In this document: piece by piece, positions 1 through 8,714 of the stretch | How positions within the stretch are numbered: the stretch's first letter is position 1 | Layout: every line of letters begins with the position of its first letter | Assembly: GCA_013791785.1 (NCBI GenBank) | Contig: VMTD01000122.1 | Span: 1-53,949, forward strand | Length of the DNA stretch: 53,949 nucleotides | From: Methanobacteriota archaeon | Lineage (GTDB): Archaea > Thermoplasmatota > Thermoplasmata > SG8-5 | Reading direction: 5' to 3' | The notes under the pieces: generated by a model | Told to the model about the DNA's origin: nothing | The model's database searches: none | The model's input: the letters and a program-made list of their open reading frames with translations, nothing else | Made by a program: the position numbers and the translations under genes

Positions 1-66
1 AATCTAAAATCTAAAATCTAAAATCTACAATCTAAAATCTACAATCGTTATTGCTTCATTTCGCTG
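1..66 (+). repeat. Heptamer A/T-rich repeat element, right part (copy 1)
   Basis: The window opens inside tandem variants of AAAATCT (six units, some reading CTACAAT), followed by a tail CAATCGTTATTGCTTCATTT. The same tail closes related copies at 9426-9565 and 46657-47153. The left part lies outside the window. No coding capacity. Confidence 0.8.
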
Positions 67-103
67 ACCACTTAACAATGCCCAATAATTATATCTACTC
101 TCA

Positions 104-3100
104 ATGGCATTGCACCTCTACAGGAGTGGCACTTTGGAGAATGGAGGGATACACCAGCCGGAGATGGTAGGTAGGGCCGGGGAACTGGCGATTCTTAAAG
201 AGAAGCTTGCCGATGCGTCCAGGAGCAATGGTTCCACCGTCTTCATTTCCGGAGAGGCAGGCCTTGGAAAGACAAGGCTTGTGTCGGAGCTCATCAAGCT
301 CGCAGAAGCGAAGGATTTCAGAATAATCCAGAGTTGGTGTCTGGCAGAGAACCTTGAACCCCTCATGCCCGTGAAGACCGCACTTCGGGAGGCCAGTCTG
401 ATGCACCTGGTATCCGGGGATCCGCCGCCTCTGGTAATCTCTGCCTACCTGGTGGACGATAACGGCATCCCCATCGCCAAGTCCGAGAGGGAGGGCCTTA
501 CGCTTGACCCGCTGATATTTTCATCCATGCTGAAAGCTGTGGGCGACTTCGTGAAGGATTCCATGGCCATGGTGGACGGAGCAGAAAGGACAGGCGGATT
601 GAACATTCTGGGATATGGCGATTACAAGATAATCATGGAAGAGGATGACGGCCTGCACCTGGCCTGCGTTACAAAGGGGTGCCTTAACGAGTTCCTGACC
701 ACGGACATGAGAGAAGTGCTTGCCGGAATTCAGACGGATTTCGGCCACATCCTGAAGGTCTGGAATGGTGATATGGACATGGTTAAAGGGGTGGGCGATC
801 ATGTGTCCGGGTTGGTGAAGAGTGGGAAGTACAGCGGTCGATTTCTCGTCGATGACCCAAAGCTGAAACAGGAGAACCTGTTCGATAACGTGCTGCTGGG
901 CCTCCAGAGAGCATCCGCGGTGAAGCCATTGGTCTTCTTCCTGGACGATATGCAATGGTCGGACCCCACTTCCCTGAATTTGCTTCATTATCTGGCAAGA
1001 AACATTAAATCAAGCCGAATACTCATACTGGGTGCTTACCGGCCAGAGGATATAACCCAAACAGCCCTTGGAAAGCCGCACCCCCTTGAAACCGTCATGC
1101 AGGAGATGAGCCGGGAGGATTGCCTCGAAAGACTTGAGCTGGGGAGGCTGGACCTGGAGTGCACCGAGAAGGTCATAATCTCTGCGCTCGGCCGTTCCGC
1201 ACTTGAGGGGGATTTCTTCGAGATGGTGCATGCCGAGACAGGCGGAACGCCGCTGTTCATCATCGAGGTCATTAAAATGCTCCTGGCCGAGAACATGATG
1301 GTCAGAGATGGGGCCGGTGACTGGTCGCTTGCCGGAAGTCCGGAAAAACTTGAGTTGCCCGGGAAGGTTTATGAAGTTGTAAAGAGACGGCTTGACCGCC
1401 TCACCAGGGAGCAGCACGAGATACTGGAATGCGCGGCCGTGATAGGCGAGGAATTCTCGACTGACGTTCTGGGGCGGATATGCGGCCTCGGTCGGATGTC
1501 TCTTCTCAGGTCGTTAGCCGAGATAGAGAACTCCCACAGGTTGATACATTCTTCAGGCAAGACCTACCGCTTTGACCATGCCAAGGTCAGGGAGGTTCTT
1601 TACAGTGACATAATGGACGAGTTAAGGGAGGAGTATCACAGGCTGGTTGCTGATACGATGTGGGAACTCAATCATGAGAACCTGGTTCCGGCCCTGAACG
1701 ACCTGGCGTACCACTATCACCAGGCCAACGACCCCCGGGCCGGCAATTACCTTGTCAAAGTGGGGGACATGGCCTGGGGCCGGTACTCCAACCAGGAGGC
1801 AATAAACGCCTACCGGAACGCCCTTGATTTCCTTCCGGATGAAGAAACACCCCTTATAATTGAACGGTTGGGAGATCTTCTGGCCCTCACCGGCAGTTAC
1901 GAACAGGCAATCGAAACCTTCGAAAAGCTGGTCGATAAAGATGTTGCAACCGGTGCCAGGATGTTGAGGAAGATTGGAGATGTGCATCTCAGTATGGGAG
2001 ACTTCGGTCTCTCCCTGGATGTTCTCTCACGGGCCAGGACTATGGCCAATGGTTCGGAGCTCGGGAGGGTGATATTTGGGGAGGGCTGTGCCCATCAGAG
2101 GAAGGGCGACAACCACATGGCGCTAGATCTCATAAAGGAGGCCCTTATTTTATTCGAGAATGCCGGTGAGAAGAAGGACATCGCCAACGCCTTCAGGTTC
2201 ATCGGCACCATCCACTTGAACAATGGCAATTACGAGGATGCCATGTTCCATTACAAGCGCAGTCTTGAGATGATGGAGTCTCTGAGGGAAGAGAACGGGG
2301 CAGCCGCGGCCTTGGTTAATATCGGAATAGTCTTCTGGAACCGTGGAGAGTACGGCAAGGCACTGGAATTTTATGGCCAGAGCCTCGGGATTATGGTAAA
2401 GATAGGAAATCTGGCCGGCACCGCGACAGTCCTCGCCAATATCGGTCTCCTGTACTGGGACAAAGGTGAATTGGAGAGGTCGCTGGAGCACCAGGAGCGC
2501 GGTTTGCTGATATTCGAGAAGATAGGTGACCAGCGGGGAATTGCTTCGGTACTGGGTAACATCAGTTTGGTCCACCGCGACAACGGCTGCCTGGAGGCCG
2601 CGCTGAAGTTCCAGGAAAGGAGTCTGGGCATGCGGGAGAGAATGGGAGACCAGTCCGGAATAGCGCTTTCTCTGAGCAACATAGCCGAGCTCCACCGTGA
2701 CATGGGTAATCTGGAAATGGCCATGGAAATCCATCGAATGAGCCTTGACATATGCCAAGACATCGGGGATAAGCGGGTTTCCATCCACAATCTCTGTGGC
2801 ATTGCAGAAGCCTGTATGATTATGGGTAATGCCGCTTCCGCTTTGGAGAATTCTGCGAAGGCTGTAGATGCATCCATACAAATCGGGGCCAAGTTCGAGG
2901 AGGGCATGAGCCGGCGGGTCATGGGTATGGCCCTGAGGAATTCCGGGGATTTTGAAAACGCAGCGGTAGAGTTCGACAGGTCTGGAAAGGTCTTTGATGA
3001 GATGGGGGATAAGAAGGAAATGGCAAAGCTGCTCTACGAAATGGCAGTGCTTCACAGAACCCGCGGCACACTGGATAAGGCGAAAGTCCATTTCGAGAAA

Positions 3101-3181
3101 GCCCTGGATGAGTTCGCGAGAATGGGTATGAGATTGTGGGTCGACAAATGCCGGGACGCCCTCGGTTCGCTCATTCCTTGA
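104..3181 (+). CDS. AAA/STAND-type ATPase with inserted sensor-like domain and TPR array
   Basis: A 1025-residue predicted cytoplasmic signalling ATPase. An AAA_16-like module has Walker A GEAGLGKT at about residues 50-57 and Walker B FFLDD at about 278-282. Between them (about 105-265) sits a separate alpha/beta segment reading like the roadblock-type sensor domains common in Thermoplasmata; this assignment is by resemblance only. From about residue 545 to the end there are roughly ten TPR units with alternating G..A and Y..AL positions. Such proteins act as signal-dependent scaffolds or regulators; the ligand is unknown. The start is uncertain: ATG 104 has no ribosome site, and a BoxA-like AATTATATC at 88-96 is too close to it. 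ATG 164 (MVGRAGELAIL, the usual beginning of this ATPase fold) is a good alternative. The 3' end overlaps the convergent rpl11 by 11 bases. Confidence 0.85.
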   Translation: MALHLYRSGTLENGGIHQPEMVGRAGELAILKEKLADASRSNGSTVFISGEAGLGKTRLVSELIKLAEAKDFRIIQSWCLAENLEPLMPVKTALREASLMHLVSGDPPPLVISAYLVDDNGIPIAKSEREGLTLDPLIFSSMLKAVGDFVKDSMAMVDGAERTGGLNILGYGDYKIIMEEDDGLHLACVTKGCLNEFLTTDMREVLAGIQTDFGHILKVWNGDMDMVKGVGDHVSGLVKSGKYSGRFLVDDPKLKQENLFDNVLLGLQRASAVKPLVFFLDDMQWSDPTSLNLLHYLARNIKSSRILILGAYRPEDITQTALGKPHPLETVMQEMSREDCLERLELGRLDLECTEKVIISALGRSALEGDFFEMVHAETGGTPLFIIEVIKMLLAENMMVRDGAGDWSLAGSPEKLELPGKVYEVVKRRLDRLTREQHEILECAAVIGEEFSTDVLGRICGLGRMSLLRSLAEIENSHRLIHSSGKTYRFDHAKVREVLYSDIMDELREEYHRLVADTMWELNHENLVPALNDLAYHYHQANDPRAGNYLVKVGDMAWGRYSNQEAINAYRNALDFLPDEETPLIIERLGDLLALTGSYEQAIETFEKLVDKDVATGARMLRKIGDVHLSMGDFGLSLDVLSRARTMANGSELGRVIFGEGCAHQRKGDNHMALDLIKEALILFENAGEKKDIANAFRFIGTIHLNNGNYEDAMFHYKRSLEMMESLREENGAAAALVNIGIVFWNRGEYGKALEFYGQSLGIMVKIGNLAGTATVLANIGLLYWDKGELERSLEHQERGLLIFEKIGDQRGIASVLGNISLVHRDNGCLEAALKFQERSLGMRERMGDQSGIALSLSNIAELHRDMGNLEMAMEIHRMSLDICQDIGDKRVSIHNLCGIAEACMIMGNAASALENSAKAVDASIQIGAKFEEGMSRRVMGMALRNSGDFENAAVEFDRSGKVFDEMGDKKEMAKLLYEMAVLHRTRGTLDKAKVHFEKALDEFARMGMRLWVDKCRDALGSLIP

Positions 3182-3650
3182 ACTGCGCGTCCCACTTGCC
3201 GCTCTTCATGATGAACTGGGCCTGCTTCGGGTCCTCGCCGTTGATGGTGATTCCCATGGATACGCATGTTCCGGCTACTTCCAGGCACCGGTTCTTCAGG
3301 GTCTTGCCCAGAATGGCGGATTCCTTCATGTTGGCGATTTTGATCATCTGCTCAATCGTGAGGTTGCCGACCTTGGTGGTGGTGTTGGCGCCGGAGCCCT
3401 TCGGTATTTTCAATTCCTTGATGATGAGCGCGCTGGTGGGTGGTGTTCCCACGGATACGTCGAAGGCTTTGGTCTTCGGGTCAATGGTTATCTTGACCGG
3501 GACTTTCATCCCGGCGAATGCTTTCGTTTTCTCGTTGATGACTTTCACTATTTCTACTATGTTGACCTGCATGGGTCCGAGAACCGGTCCCAGCGGGGGG
3601 CCGGGTGTGGCCTTTCCGCCGTCAACAAGCACTTCTACAACTTCTGGCAT
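3171..3650 (-). CDS. rpl11: 50S ribosomal protein uL11
   Basis: A 159-residue archaeal L11, which binds the GTPase-associated centre of 23S rRNA. The N-terminus PEVVEVLVDGGKATPGPPLG and the proline/glycine-rich loop are diagnostic, and the C-terminal RNA-binding domain ends normally. It is preceded by the site GGTG in GGAGAGGTGAACACATG, and starts 4 bases after the spt5 stop, so it is the last gene of ftsZ-secE-spt5-rpl11. In many archaea rpl1, rpl10 and rpl12 follow; here the convergent AAA-TPR gene follows directly and overlaps its end. There is no room for a separate terminator. Confidence 0.97.
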   Translation of the reverse strand: MPEVVEVLVDGGKATPGPPLGPVLGPMQVNIVEIVKVINEKTKAFAGMKVPVKITIDPKTKAFDVSVGTPPTSALIIKELKIPKGSGANTTTKVGNLTIEQMIKIANMKESAILGKTLKNRCLEVAGTCVSMGITINGEDPKQAQFIMKSGKWDAQFKE

Positions 3651-3654
3651 GTGT

Positions 3655-4563
3655 TCACCTCTCCTTTCCTATGACTCTGACACTGTCACCCTTCACGGTG
3701 ACCGGTATGGGCACCAGGGCTTCGAATAGTTCGACTGTGATTTCTTCCTTGTTCTCATCGATGTTCTGCACTCTCGCCTTTTCGCCCTTGAACGGTCCGG
3801 CAATGAGCTCGACGATATCGCCTTCGATGATGCCGGATACCAGCGCCTTCGGGGTAAGATAATGCTCTATCTCATCAATCTTCATCTCACCGGTGACCTT
3901 TCCCCTGGCCCGCTTGATGCTTCTCACGGTTTCTTCCAGGCGGTCGGTGTTCATGGCCTCAACCAAGACATAGCCCCTGAGCGGGGCCGGACTGAGTATG
4001 GACAGTACGCCCATGTCCTTCGCCCTGGCTGCCAGGGTGTCGGCGACTGTTCTCTCATGCCCTATCTGGGTTTTGATGGCAAGAACGGATTGCCTTGCCG
4101 TGGTTCTGGTGGTCAGGGAATCAGAAAGAGCTGGATCGTTGACAGATGTCGCCGTCAGGACAACGTTGATTGCGTCACCATACCTGGCGCCCTTGGGCGA
4201 GGTGACTCTCAGGATGAATCCGCTTGGATCCTTGGGTGACATATCGAAAATCTTGTCCATGATGCTGGTCCGGGTCACTTCCCAGGCTTTCTCGTTCTTG
4301 TGGTTAATGACCACTACCCACTCCGCGCCCTGGTCTCCCAGGCTTGAATCGTGAATGACACTTACCGAGAGCTTGACCTTGTCCGATTTTGTCCCTTCAT
4401 AAACGATTTTGATGTTGTAATCGGATGTTATTCCGGTTGTTATGGCGCGCTTATCGTCTCCCTCGCAGGATATCTTGATTTTTCTGATTTCCTGTGGTGT
4501 AGGCGGTGTTTCTGGCTTCGGGGCCTGTTCCGGTTCTTTGTTTAAATCTTCAAGCAGTGACAT
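3655..4563 (-). CDS. spt5: Transcription elongation factor Spt5 (NusG-like) with extra N-terminal domain
   Basis: 302 residues. The C-terminal half (about 158-302) is a standard archaeal Spt5: an NGN domain (VLAIKTQIGHERTVADTLAA...) followed by a KOW domain (IEGDIVELIAGPFKGEKARV). With Spt4 it clamps RNA polymerase and supports processive elongation. Archaeal Spt5 is normally about 150 residues. Here the first 155 residues form an acidic/proline-rich leader plus a beta-rich segment that looks like an Ig-type fold (NEW3-like repeats such as VKLSVSVIHDSSL and INVVLTATSVNDP). It lies in an operon between secE (15-base gap) and rpl11 (4-base gap). The fusion is read through one uninterrupted frame, so it is unlikely to be an artefact. 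Confidence 0.93.
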   Translation of the reverse strand: MSLLEDLNKEPEQAPKPETPPTPQEIRKIKISCEGDDKRAITTGITSDYNIKIVYEGTKSDKVKLSVSVIHDSSLGDQGAEWVVVINHKNEKAWEVTRTSIMDKIFDMSPKDPSGFILRVTSPKGARYGDAINVVLTATSVNDPALSDSLTTRTTARQSVLAIKTQIGHERTVADTLAARAKDMGVLSILSPAPLRGYVLVEAMNTDRLEETVRSIKRARGKVTGEMKIDEIEHYLTPKALVSGIIEGDIVELIAGPFKGEKARVQNIDENKEEITVELFEALVPIPVTVKGDSVRVIGKER

Positions 4564-4578
4564 GTAAAAAACCTCATT

Positions 4579-4803
4579 TTAGAAATACGTGGGGAGCACT
4601 GACCATAGCCAATATACAAGGAATCCAAGGCCTCCCATGAGGAACAGTCCGATGCTGACTATCTGCAGCACTTTCACATATTCCTCGTTCTCCGGCTTCC
4701 TGGCCATCTTCAGCACACGGCCGTACTTGCCCTTACCGAAGTTCTTGGCGCGATTCTCGATACGATGCTGTATCTTCCATGATTCCTCGACTATGTCTAC
4801 CAT
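4579..4803 (-). CDS. secE: Protein translocase subunit SecE (Sec61 gamma)
   Basis: A 74-residue single-span membrane protein of the Sec translocon. A basic amphipathic N-terminal region (MVDIVEESWKIQHRIENRAK...RMARKP-like) precedes one transmembrane helix, VLQIVSIGLFLMGGLGFLVY. The start is ATG 4803, supported by the site AGGTGAT five bases upstream; the frame extends 16 codons further but that extension has no site and no similarity. It sits between ftsZ (28-base gap) and spt5, the conserved archaeal order. Confidence 0.93.
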   Translation of the reverse strand: MVDIVEESWKIQHRIENRAKNFGKGKYGRVLKMARKPENEEYVKVLQIVSIGLFLMGGLGFLVYWLWSVLPTYF

Positions 4804-4831
4804 GTAATCACCTGATATGAAAAGTGCCGGC

Positions 4832-5947
4832 CTATCTGATGAGGTCCACACCTATGTCCTTGCCCCTCCTGGCATCATGTTTTGCAAACATCTGGTTTGA
4901 TTTGACGCCAGTGATCACTATCATGACTCTTATCATTCCTTCGAGTGTGGGGTCAACAGCCGCTCCCCAGATTATTCTGGCATTGGAGCTTATTCTGCTC
5001 TGCACGACCTCCGCCACCTGCTCTGCTTCTGCGATGGTCATGTCCGATCCGCCGGTGACATTTATCAGTGCGCCGGTGGCATCGGTGATATCCACGTCTA
5101 TCAACGGTGAATCTATCGCCTCATTGACTGCCTCAATGGCCCTGTCTTCGCCGTCGCTCTCGCCCAGGCCGATCATTGCCACGCCGCCGCCCCTCATTAT
5201 TGTCTTTATGTCGTTGAAGTCCAAGTTGACCAATCCGGGCTTTGTGACTACCTCTGTGATGCCCTTTATTGACCTCATCAGAACCTCGTCAGCGACCTTG
5301 AAAGCGGCATTTATGGAAAGTTTAGGTACAAGTTCTATCAACTTATCATTGGGTATTACGATGACTGTGTCAGCAACCGCGCGGAGCTTCTCCAGTCCGT
5401 ATTCGGCGTTCTCCATCCTGATGGAACCTTCTGCCCTGAAAGGTGATGTGCAGATGGCAATTGCCAGTGCCCCCATCTCCTTGGCCATTGCGGCAACGTA
5501 TGGGGCCGAACCGGTTCCGGTTCCGCCTCCCAGGCCGCATGTGATGAAAACAATGTCCGCACCGGTAAGAGCAGCGCGAATTTCTTCATCGGCCTCCCTG
5601 GCGGCTTCCTCCCCTATCTGGGGCAATGCGCCGGCGCCGAGACCCTTCGTGGACCTCCTGCCGATGAGGATTTTGTGTGGTGAGTGCACGGTCAAGAGAT
5701 GCTGTGCATCCGTGTTGATGGCGTACAGGTCGGCACCCATGATGCCAGATTCCACCAGTCTGTTGACTGTGTTGCTTCCGCCTCCGCCGCATCCGACAAT
5801 CTTGATGTTGGTCTTCAGACCTGCCAGTATACGCTCTAATTCTTCATCCTCTGCGCTCTGTCCTCCGACGCGATATTCTGTCGGGGCTTCCTGGTGCGAT
5901 ACTTCCGGAACTGAACGGGCCAATACCTCTTTCACAATGGAACTCAT
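4832..5947 (-). CDS. ftsZ: Cell division GTPase FtsZ
   Basis: A 371-residue tubulin-like GTPase forming the division ring. The start loop [13 protein letters not shown], the signature [16 protein letters not shown], the NxxD-type PNDKL and the T7-loop region [12 protein letters not shown] are all present. The last residues ([10 protein letters not shown]) lack an obvious bacterial-type C-terminal peptide, as is usual in archaea. ATG 5947 is chosen because AGGTAGGTGAATGG precedes it; an in-frame ATG at 5980 would place the start near the predicted transcription start and lacks a site. First gene of the ftsZ-secE-spt5-rpl11 operon. Confidence 0.97.
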   Translation of the reverse strand: MSSIVKEVLARSVPEVSHQEAPTEYRVGGQSAEDEELERILAGLKTNIKIVGCGGGGSNTVNRLVESGIMGADLYAINTDAQHLLTVHSPHKILIGRRSTKGLGAGALPQIGEEAAREADEEIRAALTGADIVFITCGLGGGTGTGSAPYVAAMAKEMGALAIAICTSPFRAEGSIRMENAEYGLEKLRAVADTVIVIPNDKLIELVPKLSINAAFKVADEVLMRSIKGITEVVTKPGLVNLDFNDIKTIMRGGGVAMIGLGESDGEDRAIEAVNEAIDSPLIDVDITDATGALINVTGGSDMTIAEAEQVAEVVQSRISSNARIIWGAAVDPTLEGMIRVMIVITGVKSNQMFAKHDARRGKDIGVDLIR

Positions 5948-6013
5948 CCATTCACCTACCTTGAATAAAATTGCAGACAATCACGTCCACAACTTGTCAC
6001 CCTAAACAAATAC

Positions 6014-6028
6014 CAATATATAAAAAGT
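6014..6028 (-). promoter_or_regulatory. BoxA promoter of the ftsZ operon
   Basis: On the minus strand CTTTTTATATATTGG is a strong archaeal TATA/BoxA. Transcription would begin about 25 bases downstream, near 5995, giving a leader of about 48 bases to ATG 5947. Confidence 0.65.
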
Positions 6029-6143
6029 TTCGTATGTCCTCATTCACACAATATGGTTTTTTCAATAATGGATCTTTTGTGGTCAAGCATCTGACGATAT
6101 TCACCACCCCATTCGGGTGCCAGCCCCAAGTATTATACAAATC

Positions 6144-6153
6144 CTTATATAAC
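6144..6153 (+). promoter_or_regulatory. BoxA promoter of the roadblock/KaiC-like operon
   Basis: CTTATATAAC lies about 46 bases before ATG 6195. The expected start near 6175 leaves a short leader containing AAAGGGGGC as ribosome site. It is divergent from the ftsZ promoter about 120 bases away. Confidence 0.6.
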
Positions 6154-6194
6154 GTGAAGTACATCTCCTAACTCCTGATAAAGGGGGCAGTATC

Positions 6195-6566
6195 ATGACG
6201 GTAGCCACAGAATTGACAAATGAGCTTGACAGACTAGCAAGCGAGCACAGTGTTGAAATTTCGGCAATCATCACACGCAGCGGAGCACCTATCGCCTGGC
6301 ATTTGCCGCCGGGCTCCTCTGCCGAGACCATCGCGACGCTTTCCGCGACCATATTCGGCGCTTCTGAGGTTATATTCACTGGCAGCGGATGGAACAAACC
6401 TGCCAAGGTCTCCGTGGAATCCATTCCGGAGGGCTGCATGGTAACAAGAAGTCTGGGCCGCAAGGCCATTCTCGTTCTCATGAGCAAGAAATTGGATTTA
6501 TCGCAACTGGATATCAAAGCTTCCGAGGCCGAGGTAAGAATAAGGGAGTTGATGCAGAATGAATAA
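6195..6566 (+). CDS. Roadblock/LC7-domain protein
   Basis: A 123-residue small protein of the roadblock/longin-like superfamily, typical regulators of GTPases or other nucleotide-driven switches. It shows the alternating beta-alpha pattern, with core strands ISAIITRSGAPIAWHL and CMVTRSLGRKAILVLMSK. No signal or membrane segment, so it is cytoplasmic. It overlaps the next gene by 8 bases, which implies translational coupling with the KaiC-like ATPase and a shared function. What the pair senses cannot be read from the sequence. Confidence 0.75.
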   Translation: MTVATELTNELDRLASEHSVEISAIITRSGAPIAWHLPPGSSAETIATLSATIFGASEVIFTGSGWNKPAKVSVESIPEGCMVTRSLGRKAILVLMSKKLDLSQLDIKASEAEVRIRELMQNE

Positions 6567-8091
6567 ACCCTATTCCAATCACATATCCATCCCGGGCGAG
6601 ATAAGGGCGTTCTTCGAGAAATCCGGCGGACGCTCCCTTCTGATCAAAGGCTCCGCAGGCTCAGGTAAGACAACTCTCGCTCTGCAGTTGCTGGAGGACC
6701 TGGCTGACCCGCAAAAGAGTTTCTATCTTTCCAGCAGGGTATCCGATCAGGCGCTGTTCAGGCAGTTCCCCTGGCTCGAAAAGGAAGAGATGAAGAATCG
6801 CATCATAGACGCCAGCCGAATTCTTCTGCAACATCTGGTGGCTGATGAGGTTGATGACGTTCCGGATGCAAAGCACCTCGAAAGAATGAGCAGCGCCAGG
6901 GATTTCCTGAAAAGCGTCAGTGACGAACCGCTGGCACCGCCGTCAAAGGTTGACCGTACAAGATTGGCCGTGTTGCTCGAGAGAAACCGCATGCCGGAAC
7001 TGGAACGCATCTATGACAAGGTGGAATCCAACTTGCCTGATAAATCCATGATTATCATAGATAGCGTTGAGGGTATAACCAACAAGTACAGCCTGGAGAA
7101 CGAGGAGCTTATCACATGCATCCAGAAGGATCTGGTGGAAAGTTCCAATGCCGATGTTGTGTTCGTTCTGGAGAACAGGGAGGCCACAAATCTCGAGTAT
7201 CTGGTTGACGGTGTAATCAAGATAACCTTCAGATCGAGAGAGGGTCGCAGGGTGAGAAATGTCCACCTGGAAAAACTTAGAGGCACCAGGATTCTGCAAC
7301 CGTCATATCTGGTAACGCTCAACGACGGACGTTTCAACAGCTTCGACCCGTTCAAGATGTACACCGGCGATATCAGGCCATGGGTGTCGATACCCGATAC
7401 CGAGAAAATCTACAGCACGGGAACAAAAGACCTGGATGAACTGCTTGGCGGCGGTTATCAGGCCGGAAGTTACAATGTCATAGAGGTCGATGAGAACGTT
7501 TCCAACGAGGAATATCACTCCATCGTTGTTCCAATACTGCTGAACTTCATTGCCCAGGACAAGGGTATATTTGCTGTCCTATCGGGCGGAGATCACGCCG
7601 AAACTCTGAAGAAGGATCTGGAGACATTCCTGCCGGAAAACCAATTCGAGAATCACGTGAGAATCGCGGATTACTTCACCACGAAGAGCGAATCCCCTTA
7701 CATCATGGCCCTGGGAACAAGGAACAAGGATGACGCGCTCAGAACCTGGAAGAGCAACCAGGAATTCCTCCGGGGGCCGGAGAACAAGCCAATCATGGAC
7801 TTCACCGGTTTTGACACTCTCGAATATCTCAGGGGTGGCGAGGTTGCAATCCAGCACCTTCTGGACGCCGTGGCCAAGATAAAGATATCCCGTGACCTGG
7901 GCATCGGAATCCTGAAGCCGGGACTGAGGCTCACTCAGGAGATCATGAACATGGCGGATACTTACATCAAGATAGTCACTATTGACAAGTGTCCGTGCAT
8001 CTACGGGGTCAAACCGAAAACCATGATATACGGAATAGTGAACGACCTCGAGAGGGGTACACCCAATATCCGCCTCATACCTATTATCTAA
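6559..8091 (+). CDS. KaiC/GvpD-like double RecA-fold ATPase
   Basis: 510 residues. The N-terminal half is a RecA/KaiC-type ATPase with Walker A GSAGSGKTT (about 31-39) and Walker B-like SMIIIDSVEG (about 158-167). The C-terminal half restarts with TGTKDLDELLGGGY, the beginning of a second KaiC-like domain, but its nucleotide loop is degenerate (EVDENVSNEE instead of GxxGxGKT), so it probably cannot bind ATP in the usual way. Family members are archaeal signal-transduction ATPases; gas vesicle GvpD is a distant relative. It is coupled to the upstream roadblock gene. A poly-T stretch follows the stop codon. Confidence 0.75.
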   Translation: MNKPYSNHISIPGEIRAFFEKSGGRSLLIKGSAGSGKTTLALQLLEDLADPQKSFYLSSRVSDQALFRQFPWLEKEEMKNRIIDASRILLQHLVADEVDDVPDAKHLERMSSARDFLKSVSDEPLAPPSKVDRTRLAVLLERNRMPELERIYDKVESNLPDKSMIIIDSVEGITNKYSLENEELITCIQKDLVESSNADVVFVLENREATNLEYLVDGVIKITFRSREGRRVRNVHLEKLRGTRILQPSYLVTLNDGRFNSFDPFKMYTGDIRPWVSIPDTEKIYSTGTKDLDELLGGGYQAGSYNVIEVDENVSNEEYHSIVVPILLNFIAQDKGIFAVLSGGDHAETLKKDLETFLPENQFENHVRIADYFTTKSESPYIMALGTRNKDDALRTWKSNQEFLRGPENKPIMDFTGFDTLEYLRGGEVAIQHLLDAVAKIKISRDLGIGILKPGLRLTQEIMNMADTYIKIVTIDKCPCIYGVKPKTMIYGIVNDLERGTPNIRLIPII

Positions 8092-8106
8092 AAACGTTTT
8101 TGTTAA
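8092..8106 (+). terminator. Possible T-rich terminator after the KaiC-like gene
   Basis: AAAAACGTTTTTGTT immediately follows the stop codon: a short palindrome ending in T5, compatible with the poly-T signals of archaeal RNA polymerase. Confidence 0.35.
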
Positions 8107-8151
8107 TTAATAGGCTGTAATGCTCTCTTTTTATCAATCCCCGAAGCAAAA

Positions 8152-8162
8152 GCTTTTTAATC
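8152..8162 (+). promoter_or_regulatory. BoxA-like promoter of the V4R-like gene
   Basis: GCTTTTTAATC centred near 8157 predicts a start near 8183, about 10 bases before ATG 8193. It overlaps the palindrome AAAAGCTTTT (8149-8158), which might be an operator. Confidence 0.45.
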
Positions 8163-8192
8163 TTGAAATCTCATATCATAAAAAGGGATACT

Positions 8193-8711
8193 ATGGAACG
8201 GAAGATCAGGGGCAGCATACTCAACAGTTACATGGCTTATGTGACAAAGAAATGGGGCAAGGACGGGAAACGCCTCTGCATGAGCGATATCGGGCTCTGG
8301 GGTGAGTTCAGGGACGGCAATTATTACCAGGACGCCATACGCGAGAACATTCTCAGGTGGATGTCAAGGGAGAAGGGTGAGGAATATCTCAGGGAGTGCG
8401 GTAAATTCATCGTTTCCAACCTGGGCATCCTTTCATGGTTGGTCCGATTCGCGGACCCGAAGACCCTGGCAAGCAAGTTTCCGAAAAATTTCAGCGAGGT
8501 CTATTCCTACGGCCGCATGGAAACAATTACAGACAAAGACAATGAGATAATCATTCGTCTGTTCGATGTTAACCGCATCAAGGAATCCTGCGATGTCTGG
8601 CACGGTGTGTGCGAGGGTGCCCTGTCCGTGACCAAGACACCGGGGACAGTTGAGAAGACAAAATGCGCAGTGGATGGGGACGAGTGCTGCGAGTATCGAA
8701 TCATATACTGA
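8193..8711 (+). CDS. V4R/heme-NO-binding-like sensor domain protein
   Basis: 172 residues, predicted cytoplasmic. The C-terminal third (GVCEGALSVTKTPG...CAVDGDECCEYRI) matches the ending typical of V4R (4-vinyl reductase) and related small-ligand sensor folds: a glycine/valine-rich strand followed by a Cys-x6-Cys-Cys segment. The N-terminal two thirds are helical with no recognisable motif. It stands alone, 3 bases from the convergent mgtC end. ATG 8193 is preferred to the in-frame TTG at 8163 because it fits the BoxA spacing. Confidence 0.55.
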   Translation: MERKIRGSILNSYMAYVTKKWGKDGKRLCMSDIGLWGEFRDGNYYQDAIRENILRWMSREKGEEYLRECGKFIVSNLGILSWLVRFADPKTLASKFPKNFSEVYSYGRMETITDKDNEIIIRLFDVNRIKESCDVWHGVCEGALSVTKTPGTVEKTKCAVDGDECCEYRIIY

Positions 8712-8714
8712 GGT

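Noticed and set aside
4832-6005. Long plus-strand frame opposite ftsZ (393 codons)
   Set aside because: Antisense shadow of ftsZ; no ribosome site or family.
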